The position numbers and the translations under genes are program-made. The notes beneath the pieces were generated by a model. The model was given only the letters and a program-made list of their open reading frames with translations. It was not told where the DNA came from and searched no databases. From Planctomycetaceae bacterium (GTDB taxonomy: Bacteria; Planctomycetota; Planctomycetia; Pirellulales; Pirellulaceae), in the NCBI GenBank assembly GCA_016795075.1, contig JAEUIP010000002.1:1-53425 (forward strand): 53,425 nucleotides of DNA, given 5' to 3'. This document shows, one piece after another, positions 7,841-17,904 of the stretch. Each line of letters starts with the position of its first letter. Position 1 is the stretch's first letter.

Positions 7841-10114
7841 TCAGTCGAAGATTTCATCCAAGCCTGATTCGGCTCGTTTCTTTTCTTCGGCTAATTTCTT
7901 GAGCCGTTGTTCTTCGTTTTTGATCGAGATCACCATGTTGACAATCTCTTGGAAGCTCTGCGAACGTTGCATGGCATCCAAAACCAGCTGCAATCGGCGG
8001 AGCACTTCTTCGATTTGTGGCAAAGCGGTCTCGATCTGTGGCCGCATTTCGGTTGGATTGCCAACCGTGCGCGAAATGGCCTCCAGGGAGCGACTGAGTT
8101 GCGGCAGCAACGTTTGTTCGATTTCGTCCAGGGGCCCAATGATTTGTTCTTCCAGCCGCACGGCCAAGCCTTGACCACCGTCGATTTCTGCCGACGACTC
8201 GTCCAAGCGATTATTGCGAACCTCGGCCAAAAATCCACGAAACCGGTCGGTGACTTGGGTTAGCAGGGTGCCAACTTGGTGTTGGTTCCGTTGGGATTTG
8301 CCGGCCATTTGCGTTTGGCGAATCAAATGAGACTCCGCGGTTTCTGTCGGCTCCTGCTGGCTGACCAACAGAGCTTGTAGTTCCGTTTGAATCGCTTGTT
8401 GCTGAACGATGAGACGTTCGAAAGTCTTGGTCTGTTCCAATTCTCGTCGCAATAAATCCGCGCGCAATTCCGCTTCGGTCACCACGCGGAAGGTCAATGC
8501 TTTGGCAGCACCAACGCCAGGAACCGTCTGATCCGTCTGATCCGTCTGATCTGCCGGATCGGATGGAGCAGGTTGATTATCGCGAGCTTTGACGACGACA
8601 TTTAACGTCATGCCGGTTGGAATATCCAACGGCCGCAGGTCGAAGCCAAAACTGCCGGACAGTTGGTTTGCTCCCCACTGATCGGTGAAATCCCGTGCAT
8701 CAAATCGCTTTTCCCCTTTGGTGGGAGACCCATCGGCTTGCCAGTCCAAGTCACCCCAAGCCTCTTGAATCGCAAATTCATCTTCGATTGCAATGTTGAC
8801 CGGAATGATCGCCTGAGGGACGACCAAACCACTGACCCCAAAATATCGAGTGCGAACTTGAGGGGCTCGATCGGGTACCACGTCCAATACAAACTGGACC
8901 GGACGGCTGGAACGAACTCCAGCGGCATCCGCCAAATCAAATTGATATCGGCCACTGACCAGTTGATCGCCAGCGAGAGTTAGGCTGAACCTTCCGTCGC
9001 TATCGGCCGACATCGCCAAGCGTTCGCTGCCACGTAGCAAGGCCAATTGCACATCGGTTTGATCAGGCTTCGCTCGGATCAACAATTGCGAGCCTTGCAA
9101 GACCTTGAATGATTCGGCGGAAAGCGGCAGCTCGGTGGCCTCCAAACCGCAGTAGGCGGGGGGAACGACTTGCAGGGCCAATTCAGCAAATCCGGGTGGT
9201 AGCACCAAACGGACCGGGATCGGTGGAGAGACAAAATCACCACCGCGAACTTGAAACACAAATTCGCTGTTGATGCCGCGGAGTGTCGTGGTGTGACGTA
9301 GCGGCTCTTGCCCGTCCTGACGCAGTTTTTGTCGCGAACTGCTGGATCGCCCGACAAAGTCCAGAAACACATCGACGTTGGGTTCCGGGCAATCTTTATC
9401 GACCAACACAGCCAAGCGATGATCTTCGCCGCGGGGGACATACAACACGCCATCGATCAATCCCTCAACGGTCAATGTCGTCTGCGTGGGCCAAGGCTGG
9501 TTTGCGAGCAGCAGATTGCGATGAAACCACAACCAACCGACATCGGTTCCCACCACCAACAAACCCCAGACCACCACGCCCACCAACCCTGCAGTCAACC
9601 AGCGTTGTTTGCGTTTGGTGGCTTCCTGATCGACCGCTTGCAGGAAGTCCAAGCGTCCAGCTAACTCGGCACCTTGCTTTACAACTTGTTGGGCCATGGC
9701 TTTGGAGTAGTTTCTGTCCGTCGCCCCCGCTTCCCGGGCCAACTGGAGAGAATTGATGAGTTCGCTGTGTTCTTGCCCCAACTTTTGTTCGACCGTCAAA
9801 ACCAACGCGTCGTCAGTGACCTGGGCCGTCAAGGGAATCCAAAGGAACTGATAGGCAGAGTAAACAAAGCTGCCGGCCATCAAGGCCATCATGATCGCGC
9901 GTTGCGATTGATCCATTTGGAAGTAGTAGTCCAACAAGAAATCAATCAACAGCACTGTCAATCCGATCAGTACCATCTTGGACGCGCCCGACACCCACAG
10001 GCTACGGGTCATCGCGCGACGCAGGCGTTCCAACTGCTGCCGGATCGCACCAGGAATCTGTCCTGGTTTCCAATCCCAGGTCGTGGACGTCGAAGCTGAA
10101 GTCATATCGCTCAT
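7841..10114 (-). CDS. Large membrane protein with C-terminal coiled coil, DUF4175-like
   Basis: 757 residues, sixth gene of the moxR operon, 54 bases before the PGEQK gene. Hydrophobic segments at about residues 42-64, 73-95 and 172-196 place the N-terminal part in the inner membrane. The central region (about 200-540) is beta-rich with Ig-like character and should lie in the periplasm. Residues about 560-757 are helical, Gln/Glu/Arg-rich and probably coiled coil. The organisation matches the DUF4175-type proteins found at the end of MoxR/BatA operons, but no motif fixes the assignment. A short DQT repeat near residue 530 comes from three tandem 9-base units. An internal ATG three codons downstream is an equally possible start. 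Confidence 0.75.
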   Translation of the reverse strand: MSDMTSASTSTTWDWKPGQIPGAIRQQLERLRRAMTRSLWVSGASKMVLIGLTVLLIDFLLDYYFQMDQSQRAIMMALMAGSFVYSAYQFLWIPLTAQVTDDALVLTVEQKLGQEHSELINSLQLAREAGATDRNYSKAMAQQVVKQGAELAGRLDFLQAVDQEATKRKQRWLTAGLVGVVVWGLLVVGTDVGWLWFHRNLLLANQPWPTQTTLTVEGLIDGVLYVPRGEDHRLAVLVDKDCPEPNVDVFLDFVGRSSSSRQKLRQDGQEPLRHTTTLRGINSEFVFQVRGGDFVSPPIPVRLVLPPGFAELALQVVPPAYCGLEATELPLSAESFKVLQGSQLLIRAKPDQTDVQLALLRGSERLAMSADSDGRFSLTLAGDQLVSGRYQFDLADAAGVRSSRPVQFVLDVVPDRAPQVRTRYFGVSGLVVPQAIIPVNIAIEDEFAIQEAWGDLDWQADGSPTKGEKRFDARDFTDQWGANQLSGSFGFDLRPLDIPTGMTLNVVVKARDNQPAPSDPADQTDQTDQTVPGVGAAKALTFRVVTEAELRADLLRRELEQTKTFERLIVQQQAIQTELQALLVSQQEPTETAESHLIRQTQMAGKSQRNQHQVGTLLTQVTDRFRGFLAEVRNNRLDESSAEIDGGQGLAVRLEEQIIGPLDEIEQTLLPQLSRSLEAISRTVGNPTEMRPQIETALPQIEEVLRRLQLVLDAMQRSQSFQEIVNMVISIKNEEQRLKKLAEEKKRAESGLDEIFD

Positions 10115-10158
10115 AGGGTTTTTTCAGGTCGTATTATTTGCAGCAACTTGGGACGAAC

Positions 10159-12768
10159 CTACAACAACTTCGCGCGTTTCCGCAAAGCCCACTCCAACGT
10201 CAACAGCAACACCGGCAGCATAAAAAAGGACCACCGCAACCATTGAGTTTGATCCCACAGTGGCTCGGGGCGGCTTTCGTATTGTGTTTCGGAAACTTTT
10301 TCTGGCACGATCTTGGCTACCTCGGCCCATTGATCGAGCGTGAAGTACCGCCCACCGGAAATTTCCGCCATCTGTTTTAGCAACGGCTCGTTGAGCCAAT
10401 AAGTACTGGCTTCCAAACTCGGCGAACGGACGCGAAAACTGGCAGGTTGGATCAAGGGGTCGGCAAGCTTCACCAATTCGTCACCTTGATCGGGCAGTTT
10501 GATTGTCAACGAGAACTGCCCCACACTTTGGGGAGCAAACACGCCTTGATATTCACCGGCTTGTCCAGGAACCTTCTTCAACTCCAGTGGCAAGATCACG
10601 TCTTCGGCCGTGATCACTTGGGCCATGATCTTCTCGTCGGTCAGCGGTTGGAATTGGTTGTCCAACACTTTGGCCAACACGCGGACTCGATCCCCCAGGT
10701 CGTACTCGGTGCGGTCGGTTTCGACCAAGGCCCGTCGCTGTCCTTGCAGCGAGCGACTCTCGACCAAGTACCTCACGACTTGAATCCAGAAACGGTCGTA
10801 ATATTGCGCCTGCACGCCCACACTACGCCAACGCCAAGTCGAATTGAAGCCAAAGTACAAAACCGTCCCCGCCCCATAGCGCCCCGACACCAGAATGGGT
10901 TGATTGATGCTAGGTTCGTTTGGGTTGATCTTCCGCAACAAGACTCGGGTGGCTGGTTTTTCGGTAGCGACCGGAAAAGTCCAATAGATGTTTGGCATCT
11001 CGGCCCATTGTGCCGCATTGCGACCTCGATCGGCGTGAAAGCTCATGACCGGATGTTCTAGCCCGGCGGGCTCGGCGACCAGTACCCCGGCCTCCATCAA
11101 TTCCGTTGTGGCCGCGATGGTGGTCTCGAAGTCCAATTGTTCGGCGTCGCCCACTTGAACTGGCAAGAAACGATTGATCCGTCCCGTTGTGGTTCGCCCG
11201 AGGAACTCGGTCGAGTAGTTCGGGCCGGCCATGTACAACAATCCGCCGGCCTTTGTCTCCAAGAATTGTTCCAAGGCATCCATAAACGGGGCGTCGATAT
11301 CCTTGGACGGGTCGGGGTCCATCATGATTACGACGTTGTATTCGCCCAGTTCCTCCAATGTCCGCGGCAAGGTCTTGAGCGAGGTATTGCCTTCTTGCGG
11401 ACGTTCCGGATCCAATGACTGCAACCATGAAGCGACGTTGATCGATGGGTCCCGTTGTAGCAGCCACAAGACTTGCTGAAAGTCCCACTGAGGCCCACCG
11501 GCAATCAAGAGCACGTTGACCCGATCGTCGATTACTTCGACCGGCGAACTGGAGCGACTGTTGTCCTCGGACGAGCTTTCATTTTCCAGGCCGGCGGCTA
11601 CGACTCGGTACCCGTACACGCCCGGTTCCGCTTGGGAATGCTCGAAGTTGAGACGAATGCGACCTTGGCCCTCGGGCAATTGTAGCTGTTTCGTTTGTAA
11701 TTCCCGCGGACTACCGAGCGGCTGTTGGTTCTCGGGGTCCAGCGGCTGTTCGATAAGCTGCAACGTAATCGACTCGGTGCCAAGATCTTCGCCGCGTACC
11801 AAGGCTTCGATCGTGAACGGTTCCGCAGGGCGAACTTTCGAGCGAACGTAGACTTCGTCAACGGCCACGTTGCGCGGTCGCGCGGGATCGCCCACACCAA
11901 TCACATAGATCGGAACATCACGTCGCGCGGCGCGCTGCGCCAAAGCCAACGGGTCCTCGCTGCTGTTATGTTGACCGTCGGACAACAGAATAATCGAGCC
12001 CACGGAGCTGTCATCGCCGATCAATCCCGACAACAGCCGCGACAAGTTGGTCGAAACGCCATCGGGAGTCAAAGGCCGAATAGTGAACTCATCGGCTTGT
12101 GCCGATTTGGAAGAGTCATCTTTTTCATCGATGGACTGATCAACGTTGGGCTCGGTCGCGGTCGGTTCTGGATTGGTCTTGGTGGCTTCCGTTGCAGCGG
12201 GTGCTGATTCGTTGTCCAACGCTGGCAAGGTTGTAACGCCGCGCATGTCGGTCGAAAAATCGACCACGCGGACCGCTCCTTTCTGCCGCAACTCCGTGAC
12301 CCATTGGCCGCGACCATCGCCGAGCAGACGATTCACTAATTCTGTCCGGGAGAAATCTCCTTGTTCGATGCCGTTCACGGGCAGGCCGGTCAATTGCGCC
12401 AAACGTTCCGCCTGCTCGGGGTTGGTCAGTCGATCTTGAAAGGCCATGGATGCCGAGGCATCTCGGGCAATCGCAATCGGCGGTCGTAACCGCACGGAAT
12501 TGACTAAGGTGATGCTTGGTTGCAAATATAGCAAGAACAAAAACAACAACGTCAACAATCGCAGCATCAGTAGGGTCGGCCGCATCCATGCCGGTCCGTT
12601 GACATTTTCGCGTTGATACAAGCGAAACACAAACACGACGACGGCCGCCAAAAGGGCGATTGCCAAAAACACACCCCAACTGCTTGGTAGATTCAGCCAT
12701 TGCAACTGAACCTGTCCATCGCTTTCTGGTCGTCCAACCAACCAATTCAAGAATGACTCTGCGAACAA
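10159..12768 (-). CDS. VWA-domain membrane protein with glutamine-amidotransferase-like domain
   Basis: About 869 residues. I start it at the TTG at 12768. This follows AAGGAA by 6 bases and lies one base after the TGA of the preceding gene, so translation is probably coupled; the frame has no ATG nearby, and the farther TTG at 12828 has no Shine-Dalgarno. Two membrane segments (about 31-50 and 64-82) are followed by a VWA-like domain whose metal-site motif reads RDASASM near residue 102 (D-x-S-x-S kept). The domain carries an acidic, low-complexity insert near residues 170-220. A class I glutamine-amidotransferase-like domain lies in the centre (around LLIAGGPQWDFQQ), and a final membrane segment at about 845-862. 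Known relatives are paired with BatA proteins in MoxR operons. Partner binding is inferred. Confidence 0.8.
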   Translation of the reverse strand: MFAESFLNWLVGRPESDGQVQLQWLNLPSSWGVFLAIALLAAVVVFVFRLYQRENVNGPAWMRPTLLMLRLLTLLFLFLLYLQPSITLVNSVRLRPPIAIARDASASMAFQDRLTNPEQAERLAQLTGLPVNGIEQGDFSRTELVNRLLGDGRGQWVTELRQKGAVRVVDFSTDMRGVTTLPALDNESAPAATEATKTNPEPTATEPNVDQSIDEKDDSSKSAQADEFTIRPLTPDGVSTNLSRLLSGLIGDDSSVGSIILLSDGQHNSSEDPLALAQRAARRDVPIYVIGVGDPARPRNVAVDEVYVRSKVRPAEPFTIEALVRGEDLGTESITLQLIEQPLDPENQQPLGSPRELQTKQLQLPEGQGRIRLNFEHSQAEPGVYGYRVVAAGLENESSSEDNSRSSSPVEVIDDRVNVLLIAGGPQWDFQQVLWLLQRDPSINVASWLQSLDPERPQEGNTSLKTLPRTLEELGEYNVVIMMDPDPSKDIDAPFMDALEQFLETKAGGLLYMAGPNYSTEFLGRTTTGRINRFLPVQVGDAEQLDFETTIAATTELMEAGVLVAEPAGLEHPVMSFHADRGRNAAQWAEMPNIYWTFPVATEKPATRVLLRKINPNEPSINQPILVSGRYGAGTVLYFGFNSTWRWRSVGVQAQYYDRFWIQVVRYLVESRSLQGQRRALVETDRTEYDLGDRVRVLAKVLDNQFQPLTDEKIMAQVITAEDVILPLELKKVPGQAGEYQGVFAPQSVGQFSLTIKLPDQGDELVKLADPLIQPASFRVRSPSLEASTYWLNEPLLKQMAEISGGRYFTLDQWAEVAKIVPEKVSETQYESRPEPLWDQTQWLRWSFFMLPVLLLTLEWALRKRAKLL

Positions 12769-12769
12769 A

Positions 12770-15313
12770 TCAATTTCCTTCCGCGCTGTTGGTGACGGCT
12801 TGAGTATTGGCGATTGGCTCAACTGCAATCAAACGATTCATAGCGGCAATCCACAATCGCGTGCCGTCGCTGACCAGACTTCCGATTGGCATGTTGGTTG
12901 GCATCGTGACGGGAATGTCTTTGATTTTGGCCAACGTTCGCAAATCATAAAGTTCCAAGTGATCGTTCACTGGTAACAAGATGCCGTGGGAAGTGATTAG
13001 CCCGCGGCCAGTGACCGGCTGTTCCAGACGCTGCGGCATCCCATACAAGCGACCTTCGGCGGCCAATTCGTACGCAATCAACCCGCGTGGTCCGGTCGCA
13101 TAAATGATCCCATCGCGGACTCCTAACCACCGATCAACCGTGCAACCCAAGACGTCGGCCCGCGGAGCTTGCCAAACCATTTCACCCGTCGATCGTCGAT
13201 AGCCGCCCAGGAAGTTCGTATCCGTGGCCGCCACGATCACCCATTGGCCCCAAACCAGGGCGATATCGTGATCCCAACCTTGCAGTTGGAAACGTTGCCA
13301 GTCTTGTGGCATGTTGCCAAAAAATTGTTGTTGGCCACCATCAGCATCCAATTCCTTGATGCTTCGCGAATAGCGGCGGATCCAGCGGAGTTGGCCCGAG
13401 CTGGCGTCCACGTTGGCAATCACGCCACAGCCGCAAACCATAAACACATCACTGCCGTTGACCGCAAGTTGTACCAATGTCGTCGAGGCTGGTTGCAGCT
13501 GGGGAACATCACAAATCGTTCGCTTCCAGATCATTTTTCCACTCGAGCAATCAATCGCAACCAGCCAGAATCGACCCGACGCCAAGACGGGAACGAGCAC
13601 ATGTTGTTGATAGCCGACCGGAGGGCCCACCACCGCCGATTCCGCCAGAACCGTGTCGCCGTCGGGCATGGTCTCGGGAAAGGGTTTGCTCCATAGCGTT
13701 CGACCTGTTGCGATTTCGTAGGCTTGCAGAAATGTCTTGCGATCACGGATGGGCGGTGAGCTCCAGGCGTTGATGGGATTTCGGCGCCCAGGATCTTTGA
13801 AGACAGCCTCGCGGCTGAAGCTGGGCCCTTCAACGGAGAAGGCGATCCCGTTGTGAACCGTCATGGATTGAAACGCCGCATCACCGAAATACTGCATGGT
13901 TTCAATACTGCTGTAAGGCAAGTTGGCTCCTGCGGGAAAATTGCGGCGGTTTTGATCGGATTGCTCCAAGATAAACTTGCTGATTTCATCCGGCATGTAG
14001 CGATTCAGCTGCAAGCTGCGGAGCACGGCTTGGGTGCTCAAATTGTCTGTGGTCCAGACGGCCAAATCGGCCTGTGTCTTGAACAACACTTTGTTGTCGT
14101 AGATCAAAGGCATGCTGGAAGCTCGCCAGCCGTTCCGACCCCATTCGCGGCAAACGGATTCGAACTCTCGATCTTGGGTGGATGAAGGGAATTTCGCACT
14201 GCTAATCAGTGAGGGATCCGTGAGCACATCGCCATTAATGAACTTGCCTCTGGGTTGCTTGAGAAAATCGTGCTGGAACATCCAAACCGGCGCCAACTCA
14301 TGATCCAAGAAACCGGGAGGCAAATCCGGCATGGCTTGAACATCGCTACCCAATCCCAACGAACTCGTCCACTGCGTCCCTACAGACAAACCACTCTCCG
14401 CCAGCATCGATTGTTTGGACTGCAACAGGGTCGCAACTTGATCCAACATGGCATTGGTCACGTTGACGCGATTCTGGCGCGATTGTTCCAAAGCTTCGAG
14501 CCCGCGCGATTGATCTCCGGAAATTGCATAGGCAATTGCCAACTTGAGCCAAACTTCGTCGCGTGGCACTTTGCTGTCGGGATAAACCTCCAAGATACGC
14601 CGGAGCAGCATTTCGGCGGGGATCGGTTGAAATCGATCCAAGTAATGGGAGGCGAGTTGCAAAGCCGCTTGATCGCCTTGGCTGCTGAGAAACGCCATGT
14701 CGACGACTTTTTGCCACCGTGTGACCGCGTCCGTTTGCCCATCATCCGCTAGATACTCCGTCGCGGCCGCATCCGCGGAGATGCGATAGGTTTCCAAGCC
14801 TTCGGGGGGAAGCTTTGCAATGATCTCTTCGATTCGCCTGACCAAGGGATAATAAATCTCACCGTCGGTCGAGTACAGTTGATCTCCCGCTCGTTGGACG
14901 GCGGCCTGCCAAAAACGACTCGCCGCGCGGTAATTGCCTTCATCCATATACCGCTGGGCTTTTCTCAACACTTCTTCGATGTCGGGATTGGTTTGTAGCG
15001 TAGCGCCGTGGGGGAATCGCTTCTCGTCACCGGCATCTGCCTTGACGGTTCCTTCCGCATCTTGGGCCGGCAATTCTCCTTCAACATCTTGAGCGGGGGC
15101 CTCGTCTTGGTCGGCCGCCACGGCGGGAACCGCCATGGCTTCTTGAACAATCGCGCCGCGGATCGCTGCAGCTCGGGGGCGAGCCGGCGCGATTTCCTGG
15201 GCTTGATTCTCGCTGCCGAACAACCAAGAACTGTCGCCTGCCACGAACAACACCAGCAACACCAGCGTGGTTGTTAGGTGCACGTTGGAGTTCCCTTGTT
15301 TTTTTGTTCCCAT
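12770..15313 (-). CDS. Secreted PQQ-like beta-propeller protein with N-terminal helical repeats
   Basis: About 847 residues from the ATG at 15313, which is preceded by GGAG at a 6-base spacing; an ATG at 15325 is the alternative. An N-terminal signal segment is followed by an Ala/Glu-rich linker. A TPR-like helical region (about residues 90-290) follows. Then comes a propeller with typical PQQ-repeat strands such as GRTLWSKPF, SGKMIWKR, SGQLRWIRR and TGEMVWQ (about 340-830). BamB-like propellers act as protein-binding platforms and the same fold binds PQQ in dehydrogenases; no dehydrogenase active site is visible, so a scaffolding role is likelier. It sits between two VWA genes, with its stop next to the following start. 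Confidence 0.8.
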   Translation of the reverse strand: MGTKKQGNSNVHLTTTLVLLVLFVAGDSSWLFGSENQAQEIAPARPRAAAIRGAIVQEAMAVPAVAADQDEAPAQDVEGELPAQDAEGTVKADAGDEKRFPHGATLQTNPDIEEVLRKAQRYMDEGNYRAASRFWQAAVQRAGDQLYSTDGEIYYPLVRRIEEIIAKLPPEGLETYRISADAAATEYLADDGQTDAVTRWQKVVDMAFLSSQGDQAALQLASHYLDRFQPIPAEMLLRRILEVYPDSKVPRDEVWLKLAIAYAISGDQSRGLEALEQSRQNRVNVTNAMLDQVATLLQSKQSMLAESGLSVGTQWTSSLGLGSDVQAMPDLPPGFLDHELAPVWMFQHDFLKQPRGKFINGDVLTDPSLISSAKFPSSTQDREFESVCREWGRNGWRASSMPLIYDNKVLFKTQADLAVWTTDNLSTQAVLRSLQLNRYMPDEISKFILEQSDQNRRNFPAGANLPYSSIETMQYFGDAAFQSMTVHNGIAFSVEGPSFSREAVFKDPGRRNPINAWSSPPIRDRKTFLQAYEIATGRTLWSKPFPETMPDGDTVLAESAVVGPPVGYQQHVLVPVLASGRFWLVAIDCSSGKMIWKRTICDVPQLQPASTTLVQLAVNGSDVFMVCGCGVIANVDASSGQLRWIRRYSRSIKELDADGGQQQFFGNMPQDWQRFQLQGWDHDIALVWGQWVIVAATDTNFLGGYRRSTGEMVWQAPRADVLGCTVDRWLGVRDGIIYATGPRGLIAYELAAEGRLYGMPQRLEQPVTGRGLITSHGILLPVNDHLELYDLRTLAKIKDIPVTMPTNMPIGSLVSDGTRLWIAAMNRLIAVEPIANTQAVTNSAEGN

Positions 15314-15335
15314 TTTTCGCTCCATCTTTACCCCA

Positions 15336-17846
15336 CTAAGTTCGGCGAGTGCCGAACCAACAAGCCAAGAACTGTTCCAAACCCAAGGTTATCAGCAACG
15401 CCAGCAACACCTGAAACCAAAATTCGTCGCGTGCCACATCCACGGATTGTGTACCAACCGCATCTAAAGTGACCAATTCGACTTTGTCTCCAACCCACGA
15501 CGCCAATTGAGTCCGATCGACCAACGTTAATTCTCCTTCACGAGCCTCCAGATTGGTGGCCACCAACCGGACGTGATCGTCACCGGCTTCGGACGGCTTC
15601 AGTTTGACTTTATAAATGCCTCGTTGCGGCAATCTCGCAAACATCGCCTCGTAAAACACGGTCTTCGTATCGGGAACGTTGCCGGATTGGTCGACAGTAC
15701 CCGCGGCCGGTGGAACGGTCGGGTCCGCGTCCGAGCTGGGTTCGCCCTCGTCATTGTTCTCGTCGACGGCATCCGCAGTTGATTTGGACTTCGTGGCGTT
15801 GGTGAAAGTTCCACCCGGTTGAGCGACGGTTTCCCACTGTTGTAGTTCGGGACCCTCCAGGCGTACTTGGTTCCGATAACGGCCCAAGTCAACCGTCTCG
15901 ATCAAATCCTGTCCCACGGTCGCCAACGGCACTTTGAGCGAACCTTCGACGACCTCGCGGACCATGTCGAACATCACCACAATATACGACGGGCTGGACG
16001 GCCAATCGGACCAATCGGCATCGGCTCCAACCGACCAGTAGATCACTCGCCCTTGTCCCAGCACGCGATCCACCAGAGCTGGCGAACGTCCCTCATCGGT
16101 TAGCCGCATGGGCACCGTAACGACGGTTGGTTCCAATTGTGGATTGACATTGGCGGTCCACCAGCTGAACACGTTGGTCCGCGAAAAAATGCCGGCATCA
16201 ATCTGCACGAGTCGCTGCAAAAACGGATGGGGTTGCGAGTCCGGTTCCATCGAGACGCTCGCCTGCCGCGTCGGATCGCCCGCGATCTCCCGCAATTCGA
16301 CCGGCGACACTCCTTTGCCTTCGCGATAAAACACTTCGTTAAAACTGGCCGCTTGAACACGATTGCCCGGGAACAAGATCAAGCTGCCTCCTTGGCGGAC
16401 CCATTGTTCCAGTGATGCGACCCGATCGTACGAGATACGATCCACATTGCATAAGAAGATGACTTGGTACTTCGAGAGCGGCACCGTTTCCAACTCCGTG
16501 GCGGTTACCAAGTCCGTGGCAATTCCCGTATCCGAATTCGCCAGCGGCAACAGTGCGTAAGTTTCGCTGCGAATGGGCAGCGACGATGGATCGCCGTCGA
16601 CCAACAATACCGGAATGCGGTCCAAAACTCGGGCAACGTAATGGTATTGGCTATCGTCCCGCAAACCATCGAGTTTCGTTTGCGGCAAAGTTAGCGTCAC
16701 TTCGACGGGAATATCCTGGAACTCCTTGCCGGCGTCTTGATTGACCGGCATCCAGCCTAGAGGTTCGTCCTCGTCTTGCCGCGCGAGGCTGGTGTAGACC
16801 GGAACGTTTGGTGACGTGGTGCCGCCATCTTGGGTCCCGAGGGATTGGCTCAAAGCCGCCGCGGTGGACCGCGGGAAAACGTGTTGGAATACGACGGTCG
16901 CGGTTTCGTCCGCGTTGAGTTCGGGGAGCTTTTCGATCAACGGTTGTCCTTGCCCGATGCGAAACTCAACTTGGATATCGCGGACAGCTTGCTTGCCCCA
17001 ATTCTTCACGTCCACCTCGAACCGCGACATGCTGCCAACCACCAGTTGGCGTTCCTGACGCACGGCAATCACGGCGATGTTCTGTTCATTAGCGGCCGAG
17101 AGATCGACCAAGTAAGTGCCCGCCGTTTCGTTGGACAATTGCCGCAAGTGACCCGCGGGAGCCTCGGCATCTTCCCCCAAACTGCCATCGTTCCAATCTT
17201 TGGATCGTTGATCACTCAAGACGTATAAAATGCGGTTCAGGCCCGGTGCGGCATTCTTCAAGTATTGATCCACATAACGCAAGGCGCCGCGATAGTCGGC
17301 TGGAAAGTCCGATGGACGCAGCCCTTCTAATTCCAACAACACACTGTCAACTGTTTCGGCGGTTACCGCTTCGGCGATCATCACTGGCGACTCCGGACGA
17401 CTTGTCAGGATCAACGTCAGGCTGTCGTCGGTTTGACTATCTGCCATCTGCCGTACCAGAGAGTTCACCCCTTCGATCGCTGATTGCCAGGGGGTGCCGT
17501 CTGGTTCTGTCGCCATCATGCTGACGGAATCATCCAAGACGATGATGCGTTCGAAGCGTTGGGTGTTTTGCAATAGTTCGGACAGGCCACTCGGCAAGAA
17601 CGGCCGAGCCAACAACAGTCCCAACAGCAACATCGCCAAACAACGCAAAAGCAACACGATGATGTTTTCGAGTTGCACGCGTCGTCGATTTTTCTTGTTG
17701 GCCTCCAACAAGAACTCCATCGCGGCCCACGTCACAATCTTGAAGCGACGTTTATTTAGCAAGTGAATGATCACGGGCGAGGCCACCGCTAACGCGCCAG
17801 CACCCAACATCCACGGATTGGTCAACCAAGCAGTAATGAACGACAT
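15336..17846 (-). CDS. BatA-domain/VWA-domain membrane protein
   Basis: 836 residues. The N-terminus (1-90) is a typical BatA (aerotolerance N-terminal) domain: a membrane segment, the LLNKRRFKIVTWAAMEFLLEA region and a second membrane helix. The VWA domain begins near residue 100 with LDDSVSM, giving an intact D-x-S-x-S metal site at D105-S107-S109. Long beta-rich periplasmic regions follow, with a glutamine-amidotransferase-like segment in the middle. An acidic low-complexity stretch lies near residues 690-725 and there is a C-terminal membrane helix. It follows the DUF58 gene by 58 bases and precedes the PQQ gene by 22. BatA proteins act with MoxR ATPases and DUF58 proteins; the substrate of this one is unknown. 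Confidence 0.85.
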   Translation of the reverse strand: MSFITAWLTNPWMLGAGALAVASPVIIHLLNKRRFKIVTWAAMEFLLEANKKNRRRVQLENIIVLLLRCLAMLLLGLLLARPFLPSGLSELLQNTQRFERIIVLDDSVSMMATEPDGTPWQSAIEGVNSLVRQMADSQTDDSLTLILTSRPESPVMIAEAVTAETVDSVLLELEGLRPSDFPADYRGALRYVDQYLKNAAPGLNRILYVLSDQRSKDWNDGSLGEDAEAPAGHLRQLSNETAGTYLVDLSAANEQNIAVIAVRQERQLVVGSMSRFEVDVKNWGKQAVRDIQVEFRIGQGQPLIEKLPELNADETATVVFQHVFPRSTAAALSQSLGTQDGGTTSPNVPVYTSLARQDEDEPLGWMPVNQDAGKEFQDIPVEVTLTLPQTKLDGLRDDSQYHYVARVLDRIPVLLVDGDPSSLPIRSETYALLPLANSDTGIATDLVTATELETVPLSKYQVIFLCNVDRISYDRVASLEQWVRQGGSLILFPGNRVQAASFNEVFYREGKGVSPVELREIAGDPTRQASVSMEPDSQPHPFLQRLVQIDAGIFSRTNVFSWWTANVNPQLEPTVVTVPMRLTDEGRSPALVDRVLGQGRVIYWSVGADADWSDWPSSPSYIVVMFDMVREVVEGSLKVPLATVGQDLIETVDLGRYRNQVRLEGPELQQWETVAQPGGTFTNATKSKSTADAVDENNDEGEPSSDADPTVPPAAGTVDQSGNVPDTKTVFYEAMFARLPQRGIYKVKLKPSEAGDDHVRLVATNLEAREGELTLVDRTQLASWVGDKVELVTLDAVGTQSVDVARDEFWFQVLLALLITLGLEQFLACWFGTRRT

Positions 17847-17904
17847 CAGCCCAACCGAGTTCTCAAGTTTCTATCCACGCCCCAACAATCACCGCATCCT
17901 CACC

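Noticed and set aside
12768-12828. Upstream TTG start for the second VWA gene
   Set aside because: It would overlap the PQQ gene by 59 bases and has no Shine-Dalgarno, unlike the TTG at 12768.
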